DNA from: Catenulispora rubra
GTDB taxonomy: Bacteria > Actinomycetota > Actinomycetes > Streptomycetales > Catenulisporaceae
Direction of reading: 5' to 3'
Length of the DNA stretch: 40,675 nt
NCBI RefSeq assembly: GCF_015356825.1
Contig: NZ_JAACYW010000078.1
Location: 1-40,675, forward strand
The notes below the pieces were generated by a model. It was not told where the DNA came from and ran no database searches. It was given only the letters and a program-made list of their open reading frames with translations. A program made the position numbers and the translations under genes. Positions 39,033-40,675 of the stretch are shown one piece after another; the first letter of the stretch is position 1; every line of letters begins with the position of its first letter.

Positions 39033-40139
39033 TCAGCTGTCGCCTTCGCGCTTCGGGACGGGAGGCTGCCAGCCCCCTGACACTTCCTTCACCGGCTTGT
39101 GCGGGTAGCGGCGCTGAGCGTACTCCTGGGCGTGTGAGCCGGGAAGGACGTAAAGCGTCTCCTGCTTGTCCTGTAGGGGGCGGAGCACAGTATCCATATA
39201 CTGCTTGCGATCCTCCAGGTACGGCCCGAGGACATCCTCTCCCGCCGGGCACACCGCCAGGCAGTAACCTGACTTGTAACTGGGACGGAACGCCAGGCTC
39301 TGCCACATCGAAGCGTTCTCCGAATCCGTGACCTGTGCCCTGAAATCGCTGGCGTCCTCGGCATCGGCGACCGTCTGCGCCCACTCAGTGAAGCCGCTCA
39401 TGAACTCGCGGTAGTTGTGCGTCATGCAGGCGAAGAAGTCGAAATCCCCCTCCTTGCCGATCGCGCCGACCGGGCACGCGGCTACGCACAGTTTGCAGTC
39501 CACGCAAGGGCTGTAGTCCAGCGGCTCGGCGTAGTCGGAGACCTCGGCGTCGACTAGTACGGTCGCGAGCAGTATGAAGTTGCCGTACTTCGGATGGATC
39601 ACGTTGCGATTGATGCCCATCACGCCCAGGCCTGCCGCCACCGCTACCGTCTTGTGCGCGACTACCCAGATGCGGCCGGGAAAGCGGTCCATCTCCTGTG
39701 GAAAGCCCGCAGCCGGGTTCAAGGCGCGGTACCCGGCGTCCTCAAGACCTTGAGCTATCATCCGTGCGGCGTGATTGACCTCGTCGTCGGCCAGATGGAA
39801 CTCGTGGTTGGCCACACTGCGCGCCGTGGAGCGATAGCTCTCCCGGTTCATCCGCACGACGAGCGAGATCAGGGTTCGGCTGCCCGGCATGGCCTCGATC
39901 GCGTATGCCCGCTCTCCCGCGAGATCCGGGTGGTCCAGGCTCACCGCGGCGGCGTCGTCGGCACCGGCACGCAGGCACAGCTCGCGCAGCCAAGCTGCGT
40001 CGATGACGGCCGGCGGATTCGACGCGGCTTCCTCAGCGTCACGTCGCGCGAGAACGGCCTGGACCGAGGGGTGCTCGGCCAACTTCGACGGCAGCGTCCG
40101 TCGCCTGGGCTGACCGCTTTGATCAGAGGTGTGTACCAC
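39033..40139 (-). CDS. 4Fe-4S protein with epoxyqueuosine-reductase-like ferredoxin region
   Basis: GTG 40139 is chosen because GGGAGG lies five bases upstream. The longer ATG frame (40187) has no ribosome site, but TATGAC placed eight bases before that ATG could make a leaderless transcript. The 368-residue protein has CVDCKLCVAACPVGAIG, a full first cluster motif. FFACMTHNYREFM and YCLAVCPAGEDVLGP supply Cys residues for a second cluster. MPGSRTLISLVVRMNRE and AAGLGVMGINRNVIHPKYGN resemble QueG-related proteins, which bind a corrinoid. The usual QueG C-terminal HEAT repeats are absent, so the tRNA role is doubtful. It may be an electron-transfer or reductive enzyme. It is monocistronic. Confidence 0.8.
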   Translation of the reverse strand: MVHTSDQSGQPRRRTLPSKLAEHPSVQAVLARRDAEEAASNPPAVIDAAWLRELCLRAGADDAAAVSLDHPDLAGERAYAIEAMPGSRTLISLVVRMNRESYRSTARSVANHEFHLADDEVNHAARMIAQGLEDAGYRALNPAAGFPQEMDRFPGRIWVVAHKTVAVAAGLGVMGINRNVIHPKYGNFILLATVLVDAEVSDYAEPLDYSPCVDCKLCVAACPVGAIGKEGDFDFFACMTHNYREFMSGFTEWAQTVADAEDASDFRAQVTDSENASMWQSLAFRPSYKSGYCLAVCPAGEDVLGPYLEDRKQYMDTVLRPLQDKQETLYVLPGSHAQEYAQRRYPHKPVKEVSGGWQPPVPKREGDS

Positions 40140-40187
40140 GTCCGCCTCCCAGTGGGTTTCGTTTTCCAACTCACAGTAGCGGCCCAT

Positions 40188-40548
40188 GGGTAATAGTCAT
40201 AGTGGTTACAGATATTTCAGTGGATGGCTCCCGACCTCCGAACAGGCGCGTGGCGGCAGGCTATTTTTCAGCTGTACCCTGAGCACGACCTTCAGCTGGC
40301 GCGAGCTGGAAATGAGTGACATCAGAACACTGGTTTCATGCTCATCTCGCGGACGCGATCCGTCCGTGCCGCACCGGCGCCGCTCTGATACGTCAGCACG
40401 TCGGTCTCGGTGTGACGGCCCCGGGCTAACCTGGCACGCAGAGCGATGAGCCTGGTCGCTCGCCAAGTCCAGGACGCATCCCGCCGGTTCATCGCGAACC
40501 TGATCGGTCATGCAGGACTCGTCTTGTCCGGTGGGCCGGTCGTTGTTC
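40188..40548. other. Gap between the Fe-S gene and the right-hand IS element
   Basis: AT-richer at its left end, which probably carries the Fe-S gene promoter (ACTATGACTATTACCC on the minus strand next to the longer ATG). No gene supported in the rest. Confidence 0.4.
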
Positions 40549-40573
40549 TGAGTGTCCCCCGAGTTGCCGGAGG
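40549..40573 (+). repeat. Putative left end of an IS3-family element
   Basis: The sequence beginning TGAGTGTCCCCCGAGTTGCC starts 69 bp before the OrfA ATG. It has the TG start and the position expected of an IS left end, and shares CCCCCGAGTTG with the end at 4911. The right end lies outside the window. Confidence 0.4.
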
Positions 40574-40617
40574 TTCAAGATCATGTGGTGATTGATCCCG
40601 TGAGAGGAACCGATCCG

Positions 40618-40675
40618 ATGGCACCGCCGAGGAAGTACCCGCCGGAGTTGCGGGAACGCGCAGTCCAGATGTATC
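40618..40675 (+). CDS. IS3-family transposase OrfA, first 19 codons (partial at window edge)
   Basis: ATG 40618 follows AGAGGAA. The visible product is MAPPRKYPPELRERAVQMY, the classic start of IS3-family OrfA, where the HTH begins with KYPPELRERAV. It differs from the OrfA at 4973-5281 (KYSPEFRDDAVKL), so the two elements are related but not copies. The rest is outside the window. Confidence 0.75.
   Translation, partial: MAPPRKYPPELRERAVQMY

Noticed and set aside
39033..40139. Naming the Fe-S protein queG
   Set aside because: Ferredoxin motifs match in part, but the HEAT-repeat C-terminus is absent and the second cluster spacing differs.

Overview
The window reads as the chromosome of a high-GC actinomycete, probably a filamentous soil or plant-associated one. 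The evidence is strongly GC-biased third codon positions, frequent GTG starts with GGAGG-type ribosome sites, ATGA/GTGA gene overlaps, a CUT1 sugar transporter without its own ATPase, and many GntR/FCD, HxlR and TetR regulators. The genus cannot be fixed from the sequence. No rRNA, tRNA or CRISPR array was seen.

Left flank (1-5.8 kb): accessory, partly decayed DNA. It holds the tail of an ISKra4-like transposase (3-140), orphan hypotheticals (388-597, 971-2056, 4106-4825), a secreted SGNH/GDSL esterase broken by a one-base frameshift (2590-3605), and an IS3-family OrfA without OrfB (4973-5281).

Sugar-catabolic island (5.8-22.5 kb): two paralogous FCD-type GntR repressors (5900-6547, 11188-11820) frame a secreted beta-helix protein with a CBM6 module, an alpha-hydroxy-acid oxidase broken by an amber codon, and a RhaM-type sugar mutarotase. 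A long plus-strand operon (11918-22532) follows: lipoprotein sugar-binding protein, two permeases, an unknown 652-residue protein, an RraA-like protein, an amidohydrolase-2 lactonase, an L-fucose/D-threo-aldose dehydrogenase-like AKR, an FAH-family hydrolase, an SDR lacking its nucleotide-binding N-terminus, and a GH39 glycosidase. The enzymes fit a non-phosphorylative L-fucose (6-deoxyhexose or related aldose) route: mutarotation, 1-dehydrogenation, lactone hydrolysis, dehydration (no recognisable dehydratase here), C4 oxidation, and FAH cleavage to pyruvate plus L-lactate, with the hydroxy-acid oxidase consuming lactate. A shared near-palindromic operator (core TCGAYTATCGATT) lies before both regulators, the beta-helix gene and the transport operon, tying these units into one regulon.

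Middle (22.5-28.5 kb): an HxlR-centred region. An intact HxlR regulator (27473-28054) diverges from a DHA2-type MFS exporter (25891-27369). An ApbA/PanE-like reductase (23726-24646) is preceded by two tandem 19-bp boxes resembling the box before the HxlR gene. Between them lie a decayed HxlR gene with a 14-bp tandem duplication, a chimeric NmrA/SDR remnant, and a tiny zinc-ribbon gene.

Acyl-CoA operon (28.5-37.8 kb, minus strand): nine closely packed genes encode enoyl-CoA hydratase, AMP-forming acyl-CoA ligase, SDR, 575-residue acyl-CoA dehydrogenase, MBL-fold hydrolase, thiolase, FabG-like SDR, MaoC-like hydratase and a second enoyl-CoA hydratase. A divergent TetR repressor (37984-38595) probably controls them through an inverted repeat lying inside the operon promoter.

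Right flank: a ferredoxin-type 4Fe-4S protein of the epoxyqueuosine-reductase-like group (39033-40139) and the first codons of another IS3-family OrfA at the window edge.
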